From positions 55,329,869-55,393,868 of the forward strand of contig CM070721.1 in assembly GCA_036346275.1 (NCBI GenBank): a stretch of DNA of 64,000 bases. Direction: 5' to 3'. The DNA is from Otatea glauca. Lineage: Eukaryota; Streptophyta; Magnoliopsida; Poales; Poaceae. Positions 1-10,829 of the stretch are shown piece by piece. Made by a program: the position numbers and the translations under genes. The notes under the pieces were generated by a model. It saw nothing but the letters and a program-made list of their open reading frames with translations. It was not told where the DNA came from and ran no database searches. Numbering within the stretch: position 1 is the first letter of the stretch; each line of letters begins with the position of its first letter.

Positions 1-1699
1 CGAGGCTTCTATTGCAATACGAGAAGAGAAATGTAACACAGTTCCCGGCCTACTAGGGGTACTCCGTTCGGTGTTGGATGATGCGAAGGGCATCGTAAAG
101 ACTTTTACGTGTGGCCGTCATAGCGACGTCGCCGTCCGAGGTGCTCGCGTAGGGGCGCAACCTCCTTCTCCTAGATCGTCGCGATCGAAGCGTTTTAAGA
201 CGATCGAGCTTTGCTCGCGGCGTCTTGGTCGGGACACGCAGGTATAACATCTAACTTTCGTTCAAAAACTTTGTAATACTTACGCAATGTAATTTTATTC
301 GCTATGGCATGTATTTTTCGCAGCACCCAGTGGGGGAACACTCTGTTCTGCCATCGTCATCTCGGCGACAACATGAATTACCCGCTCCACTGCCGAGGTA
401 AGCACATGCTCGGACCGGACTCGCTGATCGGGACTTGCCTCGGCAAGTTCACGGAGGGGTGCATCCGCGTCGTTCGTCTACCTCATGATGTCGCATTCGC
501 GGACCTACACCCCCAAGGCGAGCACGGTTGGTCTCGCAATCGACACGTGAGGTACATTATATTTCGTTGAAGTCATCACTCATATTGAACCTATATTTTT
601 ACGAGTTACCTAACATTTCCATTCATATCATGTTATTTTGCGGGCCGAGGTGGACACGCCACTCAATACCGCCTCCAAAGAAGCTTCGGCTTGGGGTGGC
701 TTCGCCACCACGCTTACCACAAAGACCTCCTCAAAGAAACTTGGTTGGGCGTAACTTCGCCCGCACTACACCGACGAATATGGTGCGGGTTCATCATCTG
801 TCGGCCGACATGGGGGTATGTTTCTCGAGTTGTATAGAACTCCAACGCGAGCGATGCTAACAATACGTGGTGCGAGTTTCGGGCGAAGTTCTCTCGGTGG
901 GCACAACACTCCACGGCCGAGCGACCAAAGATCGGTAAGTATTACGTGTACTCGAGGTACCTTTCGCACTCATTCACTGTTGAGCACGGCACTAACATAA
1001 CTTTGCAATACAGCCTCCTGGGTGGGTCGAAGACATGTTGGCCACGCCACACATGCCACCGTCGCAAGAAACACAGTACGACTTACGGAGCATGACACAC
1101 GCTACCGATCGGTTCACGCTCCCGTAAGACCAACTCCGTCGTCGCGGCTAGGGGAACAGATCCGAGTTGAGCTACGAGTCAGCGACCGGTTCTATTGTTG
1201 TACTGAAGTGTGTATATGTAATTGATGTCGGCCAATTCGTACTGCTTTAAGAATGATAATCCTTCTTATTATGTCAATATGGTATGTTGCTTCCATAATA
1301 TATGTCCACCAAACTTATACAATTCACGATTGCCTGGCCGATTAGACAAGTCATACGTATCAGCTTTGTCAGGCCGAGTAGTCAAATAGGAAAGCATCGG
1401 TCACCTTTGGCAATGACAAGTTGCAACACTCTGCCCAATGCTTTTAACTTGTTCGTGACGATTTTTCCCGCATTAATATTCTGAACACTAGCGCCCATAA
1501 CGACAAAATTGCATAAATAATAAGACATGACACGAGAGAACTAGAGTATTACGTAGTACGTGGCGACAAGCGGGAGCCTGGGCGCGGCGCAAGGGGCGAT
1601 GGGGGTAGGCGCGAGTCGGACACGTGGCGGCCCTCAGGAGCTTGGGCACGTTGGGCGGTTTGAAAATTGGTCGATCGTGACGACGCCAGAGAGAAAGTA

Positions 1700-1776
1700 G
1701 CTTTAATGATGGGTGACAGTCATGCGGCTTTGATGATGTGTAGTGACAGTCGTGCGGCTTTAATGGTGGGTGATGG
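1700..1776. repeat. Short tandem repeat, about 28-30 bp unit, 2.5-3 copies
   Basis: The phrase gctttaatgatgggtgacag…cgtgcg recurs three times in a row with small changes (gctttaatgat, gctttgatgat, gctttaatggt). It lies just upstream of a possible TATA box at 1799. Confidence 0.6.
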
Positions 1777-2009
1777 ATCTTGCGGTGTGATGAATCACTT
1801 TAAATAGCTTACTTATCCGGTGTGTCTCCATCGACTCCCAAACACCTCCCCATCATTGCATACAAGGATCGTTGCCTCCGCGCGCGATTTAACCTCGTAA
1901 GGAGGCAATCGCTCCGCGCTCCATCGCAAATCCGGCGTGGAGGCTTCGTTGTCGACGATTCTCTCGCCATCGACCTCAGTGCCGCGGATCGACCGGATCC
2001 GCAAGGTAT

Positions 2010-2211
2010 GAGTGCATCGATCCGACCTAAACTCGGACTTGCAATGTAATGGGGCTTGCGCTCGAACAAGCCCCTCGCGCCAGAGGTGAGCAAGACTTAG
2101 GTTTGTTAATTACACACTTGTAATACTTGTAGATGAACAAGGATTCGGAAGCTCAAAGAAAGGATTGGCATGGGCGGTGGAACAAATAGAGTGCATCGAT
2201 CCGACCTAAAC
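2010..2211. repeat. 23-bp direct repeat pair (2010-2032 and 2189-2211)
   Basis: An identical 23-base phrase starting gagtgcatcgatccgacc occurs at 2010 and again at 2189, about 180 bp apart in the same orientation. The sequence between the copies is not otherwise duplicated. It could be a footprint of template switching or a duplicated insertion border. Confidence 0.6.
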
Positions 2212-2508
2212 AAATTTGCCCAAGATAATTTTAGTCGACGACATGTCCATGTGGCAAAGCACACAATGGTTTTGTGATTGATATCGGCTATAGCTCGCAC
2301 CTTGAGCAAGTTGCTATCTGATCCGTGAATCGATGCAAAGAGATGAAGTAGAGCCTAAGAGGATGCGAGCTGAAGGGGATGTAGACCACGATCATGTCTT
2401 CCTTACGACTACGAAGCGATGACGAGGTAAGCGTGATGATTGGCGATTGTGAAGATGAGGGTATCAACATTGATAGTGATGGTTCGGAAAAAACTAGTCA
2501 TTTTATAA

Positions 2509-2702
2509 TGTTAAGCCTTGTTAAGTTATTGTAATGCTTATGCATGTTCCTAAGACTTGCTATGTTATTGTAATGTTGCTAAGACTTGTTAAGTTATTGT
2601 AATGTTGATGGATGTTGCTAAGACTTGTTAAGCCTCGTTAAGTTATTGTGATGTCGATGGATGTTGCTAAGACTTGTTAAGATATTGCAATCTTGATGGA
2701 TT
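2509..2702. repeat. AT-rich minisatellite, about 40-bp unit, roughly 5 copies
   Basis: The motif taagacttgttaagttattg followed by taatgttgatggatgttgc repeats about five times with point changes and small indels. I see no coding function. Confidence 0.7.
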
Positions 2703-3454
2703 TTAGTGCTTACGAGGTATTGTATTCATTCTTTGAGAAGGCTTATATAGCATTAAAGTCATTATATGAATGTTGCTTTCATCACATATGATTTTTGTTT
2801 ACTCACATCACTGATGAAGGCCATGGTCCATCACGATTACACAACTCACGAGGAGAAGCAACCTTTGTGCATGAAACCATTGAACATCAAACCATCAAGC
2901 ACTTCAAAACATCATCACCGGTTGACGATCACTATGTCATTAATGGATATTATCTTCATCAAATTGTTAACAGTTAACATTTTATCCACAAAAGATACTC
3001 CGTAAAATAAAATTTTTAGATGACAAATTATAGAGTAATAGCCCTGAAACACCCTAAACAATCACTACAAGCGCAGATTCCAAAAAACTAGAACCTTTCA
3101 TGGAGACGACGACGAGTGCAATGGCTTTTCCAGCGCGATTAGCAAACTGACGTGCCCAATGCTTACAACTTTTTTAGGTCGATTACACAACACTCCACCT
3201 GTAGCTTCCTCACGTTGATTTGACCACACGCTGGTGGACTTCTAATCTTTTTTCTACTCGTTCTCACAAAGGCTTTGTCATACATGCTAGCACAACTCGA
3301 AGTGACCACTCACTGCCTACTTTTGTCAGTGCTGACAATTTGAATGCATGACTGCCTTTTCAACCCGACTAGACTACACACTGCGGCGTTATTTTACAAC
3401 CCGTCTGTATGCTTCAATCTTACTTTCCAACACTTAGTCCATACACTTCGAGTC

Positions 3455-3462
3455 TATAAAAG
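3455..3462 (+). promoter_or_regulatory. TATA box of the gene split by the solo LTR
   Basis: TATAAAAG stands 30-37 bp before the solo-LTR insertion at 3492, so the expected transcription start (about 30 bp downstream of a TATA box) falls almost exactly at the insertion point. If the LTR and one target duplication are removed, the TATA box is about 60 bp from the ATG now at 6766, a normal spacing for a short-leader plant gene. That it was the promoter of this gene is inference. Confidence 0.5.
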
Positions 3463-3491
3463 ACAAAACCGTAGGCACACAACCACAGCTC

Positions 3492-6400
3492 TGTAACATC
3501 CCAGATTTTCTGTTGTTCCAAAAATTATTTTAAAATTTATTAAATTCAAAATTTGGATCTTCCTCGGTGTTCTAATTAACCTGGCATCCATATCCTCCCG
3601 AAACTGGAGTTCAATTCTTTATTGTCCGCAAAGTTAAAATTTCATATTCCGGTCCCTATCCAAAATTTCACCCGAGTTCCAAAATGCTCCAAAATCTCAA
3701 AATCCATTGAATTAGGTTTCAAATATTCTATAATGATTTTGGGAATTTTTCCAAGATTTATAGAATCTCTTTGCTATTTTATCTCTCGCGCTTTCATCAA
3801 ATCCATTATATTCGTCCCGAAATTATCTAAATTTCAAAATTCTCTAAAACAATTCCGAAACCAATTTTGTTAGGTTCCAAATATTCAATAGTATTTTTGA
3901 GAATTTTTCCAAGATTTCTAGAGGTTTCTATCTATTTTATCCTTCGCGCTTTATTCTCAGCACTATTCATTTGGACCCACTCGTCAGAGCTACAGTACGT
4001 CTTCAACCTCCAGTGCTGTGGATTTTTCCCGAACCTTCCTGTTCTATGTCCAAAAGAAAAAAATATTTATAACTTCTTCATTTTCGCATCAAATCAAGGG
4101 AGAGTTGAAGCGTTGCGACCGTATTGATGCAAGGATTCAATTCCCTGCCGTTACCCATCCTTAATCCGAGCGAAACGGACGCAATTAAGAGTTAATGATA
4201 ATTCATTGCTCGGTCATTATCTCGGCGCTTCTTCACCTCTCCGGCGTCGCGGTACTCAAAAGCTTCGCCTTGCTGTGCTCTACCCCATGCTCACTTTTCC
4301 CCACCGATTCATCTGTTTTCTTTTCCAAAACTCGCAAAACCGCAGCTGAACGTCGACCAAAGACACGGCGAGCCAACTTTTGATCCGGTGAGCCAAATCA
4401 AATTCCGCTCGCGTCATTTTGTGCATCTTGTCGCAAAGATCAAAAGCCCTCAAGAAAATTTGGGTTTCATTACGGACGGCGAAGAATTTGACGTTTGAAC
4501 ATCGTCGGCCTAACCATCTTTGCGGCGTCGATTCGCTGCGTCTCCTAGAAGCCTCTTCAAATCCGGTCTCACCTTTGGATTCGAGGCGTCGAGCTCTACG
4601 TGATGCTCACCCTTTTCTTCCCATCCTGTCGCCGCCGCATGCGCCTCATACGCCTTGCTTCCGCCATGGCCACGACGCTCGCCCCGCCCCCGACCGCGCC
4701 GCTCCGGCCGGTGCGCGACTCCATTGCGTTCCATTTTTCCGGCCGCCGCTTCCATGGTCGAGCCTTCCATGGCGTTGTTTGCTCTTTTCTTTTCTCTGTG
4801 TACAGAGCAATGGAGAAGAAGCACTAGCCAATGACTCGTGGGGCCCGCATGGAAGAGAGTGAGAAAATCAGGATTTGAGAAAAGAAAAGATGCCAAAGGA
4901 ATATTCCTCGTTTTTCTATTTGTCTGTCCGAGTGCATTCAAATGACCCGTTCTCTTCCGTCGTAACTCCGAATCGAGTGATTCAAATTTCTAAATTCATA
5001 TAAATTCAAGATCTTTCTGCCAGTACTAATTTTATAATTTTTAGATTTTATTTGTTTTATTTATTTATTGGTCGCCCGCTTTGCAGTAGTCGAAGAAGCG
5101 GTCGTCGTCCCCGAAGAAGGATAAGACCTCCAGAACAGCGCAGCGCACTTCGTCGACGAAGGCAAGTCTCTTTGACGCACATTGATCCCATTGTTTATAA
5201 CTGTTTTATAAAATTTGCAACTTGCATGGCTATTTACATAAACCGATGATGTAAAAATATAGAATGTTAGTTATGCCCATTTCGAAATAACATCCTTGCT
5301 GTTTGATTACCATGCCTTTGTAACCTTAAGATTTAATCATGAAATCATGTATTATGTGATTAACCTTGTTTAGTACGGTAGACTGTGCTTAGGATTGACG
5401 TTGATCAAAATGCCTATGGTGGGATAAATTCTAAAATATTGTTGAAATGTGTTTTATCGAAACTGTAGCAAGGTGATTGCTGCTGTGATTGTAAAATAAA
5501 AATAAAATAAAAAGGGTTTAGATTGGGGCGGAATGGTTTGTCGGGCAAGTGCGGATGGAGCAATCGTTTTGGTTTGTGAAAGCCGCCTAATCAATTTAAG
5601 GACCGACGCTATGACCGTCCATTCTAAGTATTACTGCAACCACAAGTCTATAATGGAGTACGACTGGCTAAATAATTTGTTGAAACCTAACTTAGACTTG
5701 CCGGTTGGTGGAATGTGAGTGCTGGATGGAGGCAAGTCGTATTTCTCACACTGCGCAAGAGGGCTTCAGATCTTGGCGGATGGAACCTAACGGTGAAACC
5801 TCGGCCAAGTGGGTCGGGTTAGGCGTATACATTGTAAAGGACTTGTCATGATCTCTCCGCCAACACACCAAAGGAAGTGTGCATATTGCGCATGGCAACA
5901 AGAGACGATCATGTCTTGTGGGTAAAGTCGTACACCTCTGCAGAGTAAATCTATTCGAATAGCCGTGTTTACGGTCAAAGGCAAAGCGAAGAATGCTTTC
6001 ATCTTGGTAGACCTGGTTTTGGTTTTCAAAATAATCGATGCTTTAAGAATTCGGGAGTGGTTAGAACTCTCGAATGTTTATTTGGCGATTAAGCCAACCG
6101 TAGATGGAACTGCTTTGAATCATGACAGATGGAGTCATGTGATGGTTTAACAAGATCTTTCAAAATGGGCGGTTAGAGCACAGATACTAGTGTTGGTAGT
6201 TGGAACCTTCACTAGAGTTAGTAATAATTTCAATTGTACAAATAATTGTTAAAACCGCTTTGTGAAAATTATTATTAATAATGTTTGTTAAATCCGCTTT
6301 GTGCAAAGAACCTATTAAGCCTTCCTTGAAAGCCCTTCATGATGCATTTTCCCGGACTTATGAGTACGTTTGTACTCACATGCTACACAAAAATTTGTCA

Positions 6401-6741
6401 TCGAGAATTATCAAGATGCAGTCGAAGACAATGAATTCTATGGCGAGGAGTTCGTTGGAGATCGCCAAGATAACTAAGCACGCGCTCCTAGTCGTCGCCT
6501 GTGGTGTCTTTTGGGTTTTATCTTGTTGTTTTTTTTTTGTGTTTCCGCTGCTGAGAACTCTGGTCATGTGACCAGGAGATGTAATAAATAGCCATGTGGC
6601 TGGTAATTTATACTTATGCTATATTTTTTTCGTTCTGTTCTGGTTATGATCATCATTGCTTCACTGTGTGTACTAGCAACTGATCTGGGACTAGTACAGA
6701 AATACACAGGAGATTCCGGATGGCAAATCTGGGGTCTCACA
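3492..6741. mobile_element. Solo LTR of a Ty3/gypsy retrotransposon (3250 bp) with 5-bp target duplication
   Basis: The block starts TGTAACATCCC and ends GGTCTCACA, the TG…CA ends of an LTR. TGTAACA-type starts are common in long LTRs of plant Tekay/Del chromoviruses. It is flanked by a perfect 5-bp duplication, AGCTC at 3487-3491 and 6742-6746. I find no gag or pol inside, so it is a solo LTR left by recombination between the two LTRs of a full element. Reading frames inside (for example near 4419-4862) are not conserved proteins. A poly(A)-signal-like aataaa lies near 6583. Family assignment is inference; boundaries and duplication are seen directly. Confidence 0.85.
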
Positions 6742-6765
6742 AGCTCCCACTCACACTTATTCACC

Positions 6766-7678
6766 ATGGCTGGATCCTCCTCTAGCAGAGCATTTCCGTG
6801 GACACCTGATATGAGCAGCGTAGCTCTTCATCACACGTTGAAGGTTACGCGTGGTGAGAAGGATGATCCATTCAAGGAGGAGAACCTAAGTAAAGTGGTG
6901 TCCAAATTACAAGAGTGGCGCCCGACATTGCGGAGGCAAGCCTTGACAACATCGGCTGATCCTTCGACCGACGACCAAGGCGCACTTGCAATGGTGGCGT
7001 CAAAGGTATTTCAGAGGTGTGCGAACTAGCCACCACCCTTCTTCTACTGAGTTTCTCTACAAGATATTACAAGGTATCGATGCTACCCGATCGGTATGCA
7101 GAGCATATTAAGGTTAGTTATTTCATATTTTTTCACCTACTAATCTTTTAACTATTACACATAAGTTCACTACTTCGTATGATCGTCTTCTATGTTAGTC
7201 ATTCCCAGAGGATGAAGAGTTGTTTGAACAAAACAATCCTGCAATTCTTAGCGATGTACATGCTCTTCTACAGGGTGTGATGCCTGGTTGGCGCGAAAGA
7301 CGCAAAAGCGGATCTAACGGGAGGGGTAGAGATCGACACAATAGTACTGCATCATCAATTTCAAGAGGACATGCAACCACCACCGGAGGGGGGCATGCTA
7401 GTAACTATGGAAATGACGACGACGACGATGATGACGATTTCGTTTCACCTCCACCTTGGCGTTCAAGAACTATTGGAAGAGGCTGTTCAAGCACCACCGG
7501 AGGGGGGGATGCTCCTAACTATGCACCTGACGATGATGATGATGATGATGACGATTTCGTTTCACCTCCGCCTTGGCGTTCAAGCACTATCGGAAGAGGC
7601 CCTTCAAGCACTACTACAGCAGGCCCTTCAAAAAACAATGTAAGAGAACGTTCAAACAACACCAAAGAGGGTAAATGA
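6766..7678 (+). pseudogene. Decayed Myb/SANT-like DNA-binding protein gene (possibly PIF ORF1-like)
   Basis: The frame opens at the ATG at 6766 (MAGSSSSRAFPWTPDMSSVA), where a WTPDM segment resembles the start of Myb/SANT-like domains, and stops at 7029. A second piece, in another frame, reads …KVSMLPDRYAEHIK and ends at a GT donor (7113). After an 86-bp intron with AG at 7197-7198 it continues SFPEDEELFEQNNPAILSDV, then a low-complexity tail, to a stop at 7678. The pattern 'LPDRYAEHIK + intron + PEDEELF' is like Myb/SANT-like proteins that accompany PIF/Harbinger transposases. The frame break between 7029 and about 7060 makes it a probable pseudogene, unless an unrecognised intron joins the parts. 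The leader is interrupted by the solo LTR. A host gene of unknown function is the alternative. Confidence 0.4.
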
Positions 7679-7735
7679 TGATGACGATTTCAGATCACCT
7701 CCACCTTGCGCTCAAACACTATCGGAAGAGGCCGT
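7366..7735 (+). repeat. In-gene tandem repeat, about 117-bp unit, two full copies plus a degraded third
   Basis: Two copies encode a run of 8-9 aspartates, then DFVSPPPWRS and TIGRG, then a Thr/Gly-rich linker. A third copy (7676-7735) lies beyond the stop codon in another frame and still reads DDDDDFRSPPPC. The Asp run is a GAC/GAT microsatellite, so copy length is likely to vary between individuals. Confidence 0.8.
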
Positions 7736-7739
7736 TGAA

Positions 7740-8820
7740 ATATGAATGTATCCTCCCACAAAATATTGTGCATTAAGTTGGTTAATTTCCAACATTTCAT
7801 TGCGACCATATTTTCGATTATGGCTAATACACTAAAAATTAGAATTTTATCGCTCGAGCCCTACAGATAATTTTTCTGCAATTAGCCATCCATCGGATAA
7901 AAAAGCGAAATTGCCTCTAAACAAGACAATCCAATGGACGCGATCATTGGATTTTTTGCAATTTCAATGTCCGTAACCCCGTTTATTTTTTCCGTTAGTT
8001 CTGTTATTTTATCCAAGAACGGCTACTCGTGCAAAAATTATAGGTGTCGTCTTATAACGATGAACAATTCCAAAACTTTATATTCCAACATAATTTTTTC
8101 ATCATAAATACGACATATAAAATATTAGTCGCATGCTCAAAAAAAGAAAAATACCGCCGCCATTTTTCTCCACGCCTCGCCCGCCGCCACGCTGCCACAG
8201 CTGGAGCGATCATGATCACTGGATTCCGCTTTGCCCCGTAGTGGAAAAAAATATTTTTCCGCGTCAAAAAAAAAAACCTCAAGGCCGCCTGGCGGAGGTG
8301 CGGCAAGGCGAGGCTAGCAGCGGGGAGCCGCACCTCCAGTCGCGGCTCGGCGGGCCCCACGCGCGGCGGGAGCAACTGCCCAGCGATGGCGAGTGGGCGG
8401 CGAAGGGAAAAAATGGCGAAAATTTTGTCGTGCGCCCGGCTCGCGGCACGGGTGGGCCAGGGGGCTATTTCTGCAAATTCTTCGCTTCGGCGGCTATTTT
8501 CGAAAATACGGATGTACAGGGAGCCAATACGGCAAAAAATTCCAATAAAGGGGCCTCGCCGTGTATACTGGTATTGACAGATGTTCTTGTAAGGGCCACA
8601 GAGCATATCAACCAACCACACCGCAGGTCCCAGCCCATCAATGTAATAGCCCAACCCAACAAAACCCAGCCCAAACCCCTCAGCAAAACCCGCAAGCTGA
8701 CACGGCACATCCGAGCCCTCCCATTGGCCAGGCCACGGCACCACCCCGCGTGGGCACCCAGCTCCCGCGAACCTTCCCTGTGCTTCCTCCCTAAGCAAAA
8801 ACCAAACTACACGAGCCGGC
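7740..8820. other. Intergenic and promoter region of the bZIP gene
   Basis: I find no gene here. 7740-8130 is AT-rich. 8150-8815 is increasingly GC-rich and leads into the bZIP core promoter. Long open frames on both strands through 8052-8909 have no recognisable domain, read through the promoter and start codon of the bZIP gene, and reflect GC-rich composition. Confidence 0.5.
8723..8737 (+). promoter_or_regulatory. ERSE-II-like ATTGG…CCACG pair upstream of bZIP60
   Basis: ATTGG (8723-8727) and CCACG (8733-8737) are 5 bp apart, about 85 bp upstream of the TATA box. The known ER stress element II is ATTGG-N-CCACG, with one base between. bZIP60-type promoters are known to respond to ER stress through ERSE-like sites, but the spacing here departs from consensus, so this is only a candidate. 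Confidence 0.3.
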
Positions 8821-8828
8821 TATATAAA
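8821..8828 (+). promoter_or_regulatory. TATA box of the bZIP gene
   Basis: TATATAAA lies 54 bp before the ATG at 8882, in a GC-rich context. A start site about 30 bp downstream would give a leader of roughly 25-30 nt. Confidence 0.75.
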
Positions 8829-8881
8829 CCCCGACCAGAGACCACGACGAAAAAAAATACCTCACCGTCACATCCCCATCA

Positions 8882-10829
8882 ATGGACGCCGACCCCTTCG
8901 CGGACCTAGAGCTCGACGCCCTACTCGCCCCCTTCTCCGGCGACTCCGCCATCTCCGACCTCATCGCCGCGTCTCCTTCCCCGCCGACGCAGCTCGATGT
9001 GGAGGCGGGGTCGCCGGACTCGGTGGCCTCCCGGGCGGGCCCTCCCGGGGAGGAGGTGCTCTCGGAGATCGAGAGGTTCCTGATGGAGGAGGGGCCTGCG
9101 GAGGCGGACGGGGCGGAGGGGATCAGCGTGGAGGAGTTCTTCGACGCTCTGTTCGATCGCGGGGAGGAGGAGAAGGAGAGCGAGGCGGGGGGAAGCACGG
9201 ATGGGGACTCCGGGAGGGAGGACGAGGTTGCGCCGGATGCGGAGAAAGTGGAGGTGGAGGTGGATGGCGATGGTCCCATCAGCAAGAAGAAGAGGAGGTA
9301 TGACAATTTTGTTATGTTAGCGCTCAGGACACGTGAACCATCTAAAAATTGGGGATTTTGTTTGATCTTGCTTGTTTGTGAAACTTGTGATTTTACATCC
9401 GAGCTAGCTATGAACGATGCTTTTTACTTGAATAATAGTATGGTTGTACATAGAGGATCAATATCATACTTCAGTTGTGACGCCATAGGGTTAATAAAAC
9501 TTAATAATGGAAGAAATTTGCTATACTGATTCCTGATCTTGAAGAGGAGATTCAAATTTCAAAGTCATTATTCTGTATAGGTGTAAATCACAGAAGCAGT
9601 CGATTTGCTTTGCTGGTTATGTGAGGATTTCAGGGTTGGGGTTAACGGTTACATTAGCATACACATCCATGTTGGTTCTTATGCTATCAAATTTTCTGTC
9701 ATGTTGGTTATTATGCTATTAAGCACGGCAATATGGTCCTCACAATAACGGTATGTGTTGTGAATTTACTAGGCAAATGAGGAATAGGGATTCTGCCATG
9801 AAATCGAGGGAGAGGAAGAAGATGTATATAAAGGACTTGGAGACGAAGAGCAAGTATCTCGAGGCTGAGTGCCGCCGCCTCAGCTACGCGCTCCAGTGCT
9901 GCGCAGCTGAGAACATGGCACTGCGCCAGAGCATGCTGAAGGATAGGCCTGTTGGTGCTCCCACAGCCATGCAGGAGTCTGCCGTACTCACGGGTAAGAC
10001 ACATCGACATATCGTTCTCTGTTTCATACTTGGCCATTAATCTGGATGAACAAATCTTGGGAGGTGCTTCCCTGAGTCACTATTTGAAAGTTGCACAAAT
10101 ATTAAAGTATGAATGAAGAATAGACGATGATTATTTACCTTTTTGTTTACTTCACAAGATTTATGCAACTTATATTGGAAGGGTGATGCATACAAGCACT
10201 ACTCACAAATCTTTCTTGCTGGTTGGTTTTGAACTTTCGATTGCTCAGTCATGCTGACAAACTAGCTTGACACTTTCTGAACTGCACATATCACTAACAT
10301 TGTCCTGTGCTCATGTAACTTGAAATCATGGATATGATCTAATTGGGTTATGCAACCCTCATGAAGTTAACAAATCTAGTTATCAACTGTGAATGTGTGA
10401 TATCTGATTGTTTGCTCAAAACTTTTGTTGGATGTATCCTTGTATGTAATGACACTTGGCTCTGGGCTTGCCAGCCACCGATAGACGCCGCCATGAGCTG
10501 CAATCGGATCTCTATATTTTTTTCAGGACGATTCTTATCGTAATTCTAATGCTAGATGCAATCGTTCCCTGTTTGCAGAAACCCTGCCGCTGGTTTCCCT
10601 GCTTTGGCTGGTGAGCATCGTGTGCCTATTCCCAGTGCCCGGTCTACTACCCAACCGAAGTCCGGTGGCTCCAAGCAGCGCCGGAAGAGATCTCGTGATG
10701 GTAGCCGGAAAGACAAGCAGTGACAGGCCAGAGACAATGGAGCCCATTCTCCATGGAAGGCGTTGCAAGGGCGCGAGGGCGAGGATCAAGTTAGATACCT
10801 CGCCATTCCATGCAGCGGCTGCTTGCTAG
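8882..10829 (+). CDS. bZIP60: ER-stress bZIP transcription factor, membrane-anchored precursor (bZIP60 / OsbZIP50-74 type)
   Basis: Three exons by my model: 8882-9297, 9773-9993 and 10579-10829 (888 nt, 295 aa), with GT-AG introns in phases 2 and 1. The N-terminus (MDADPFADLELDALLAPF…) is acidic. A KKKRR stretch joins a basic region with the bZIP signature N-x7-R (NRDSAMKSR), then a leucine zipper (LETKSKYLEAECRRL…). Near residue 215 a hydrophobic segment, LPLVSLLWLVSIVCLF, would anchor the protein in the ER. The lumenal tail ends HAAAAC. In rice, maize and Arabidopsis orthologues, IRE1 cuts the mRNA under ER stress, removing the anchor and shifting frame. Here that frame encodes an NLS-like KQRRKRSRDGSRKDKQ and stops at 10721-10723. 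The long frame running to 9529 is read-through of intron 1. A plausible TATA box is at 8821. Confidence 0.93.
10578..10617 (+). promoter_or_regulatory. Twin RNA hairpins for IRE1-type unconventional splicing of bZIP60 mRNA
   Basis: Hairpin 1 has a stem GGAAACC/GGUUUCC. The two 5' G's are the last bases of exon 2 (9992-9993), joined to 10579 in the mRNA. Its 8-nt loop CUGCCGCU (10584-10591) contains the IRE1 consensus CNG|CNGN. Hairpin 2 follows after one base: UGCUU (10600-10604) pairs with GAGCA (10613-10617), with loop UGGCUGGU. Removing 20 nt (for example 10587-10606), the length I recall for the rice orthologue, turns the membrane-segment frame into the basic NLS frame that ends at 10723 (253 aa in total). 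23 nt would give the same frame. Exact cut sites are not fixed by the sequence alone. Confidence 0.8.

Larger units (their letters stand above)
1..3450. other. Intergenic sequence with exon-like fragments, no confident gene
   Basis: No open frame here is long or recognisable enough to call a gene. Around 1016-1126 there is an exon-like piece: an AG acceptor after a pyrimidine stretch (…caatacag) followed by about 37 sense codons beginning QPPGWVEDMLATPH and a stop. A possible donor (gatcggtaagt) lies near 930. This may be the remnant of a transposon-associated plant gene, but I do not recognise the family. 1799-1806 (TTTAAATA) looks like a TATA box ahead of a short unrecognised reading frame at 1822-2049. 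Confidence 0.3.

Noticed and set aside
4419..4941. 147- and 143-codon frames on opposite strands
   Set aside because: They lie inside the solo LTR, overlap each other and match no known family.
7371..7643. Met/Thr-rich frame overlapping the acidic repeat
   Set aside because: It is the shifted reading of the GAT/GAC repeats; the Asp frame keeps the PPPW motif in each unit.
8052..8909. Two long overlapping frames (248 and 258 codons) on opposite strands
   Set aside because: They run through the bZIP TATA box and start codon and contain no recognisable domain.
9298..9529. Continuation of bZIP exon 1 as a 215-aa protein
   Set aside because: A GTATGA donor at 9298 and an exact phase match to the basic region at 9773 show that this is intron sequence.
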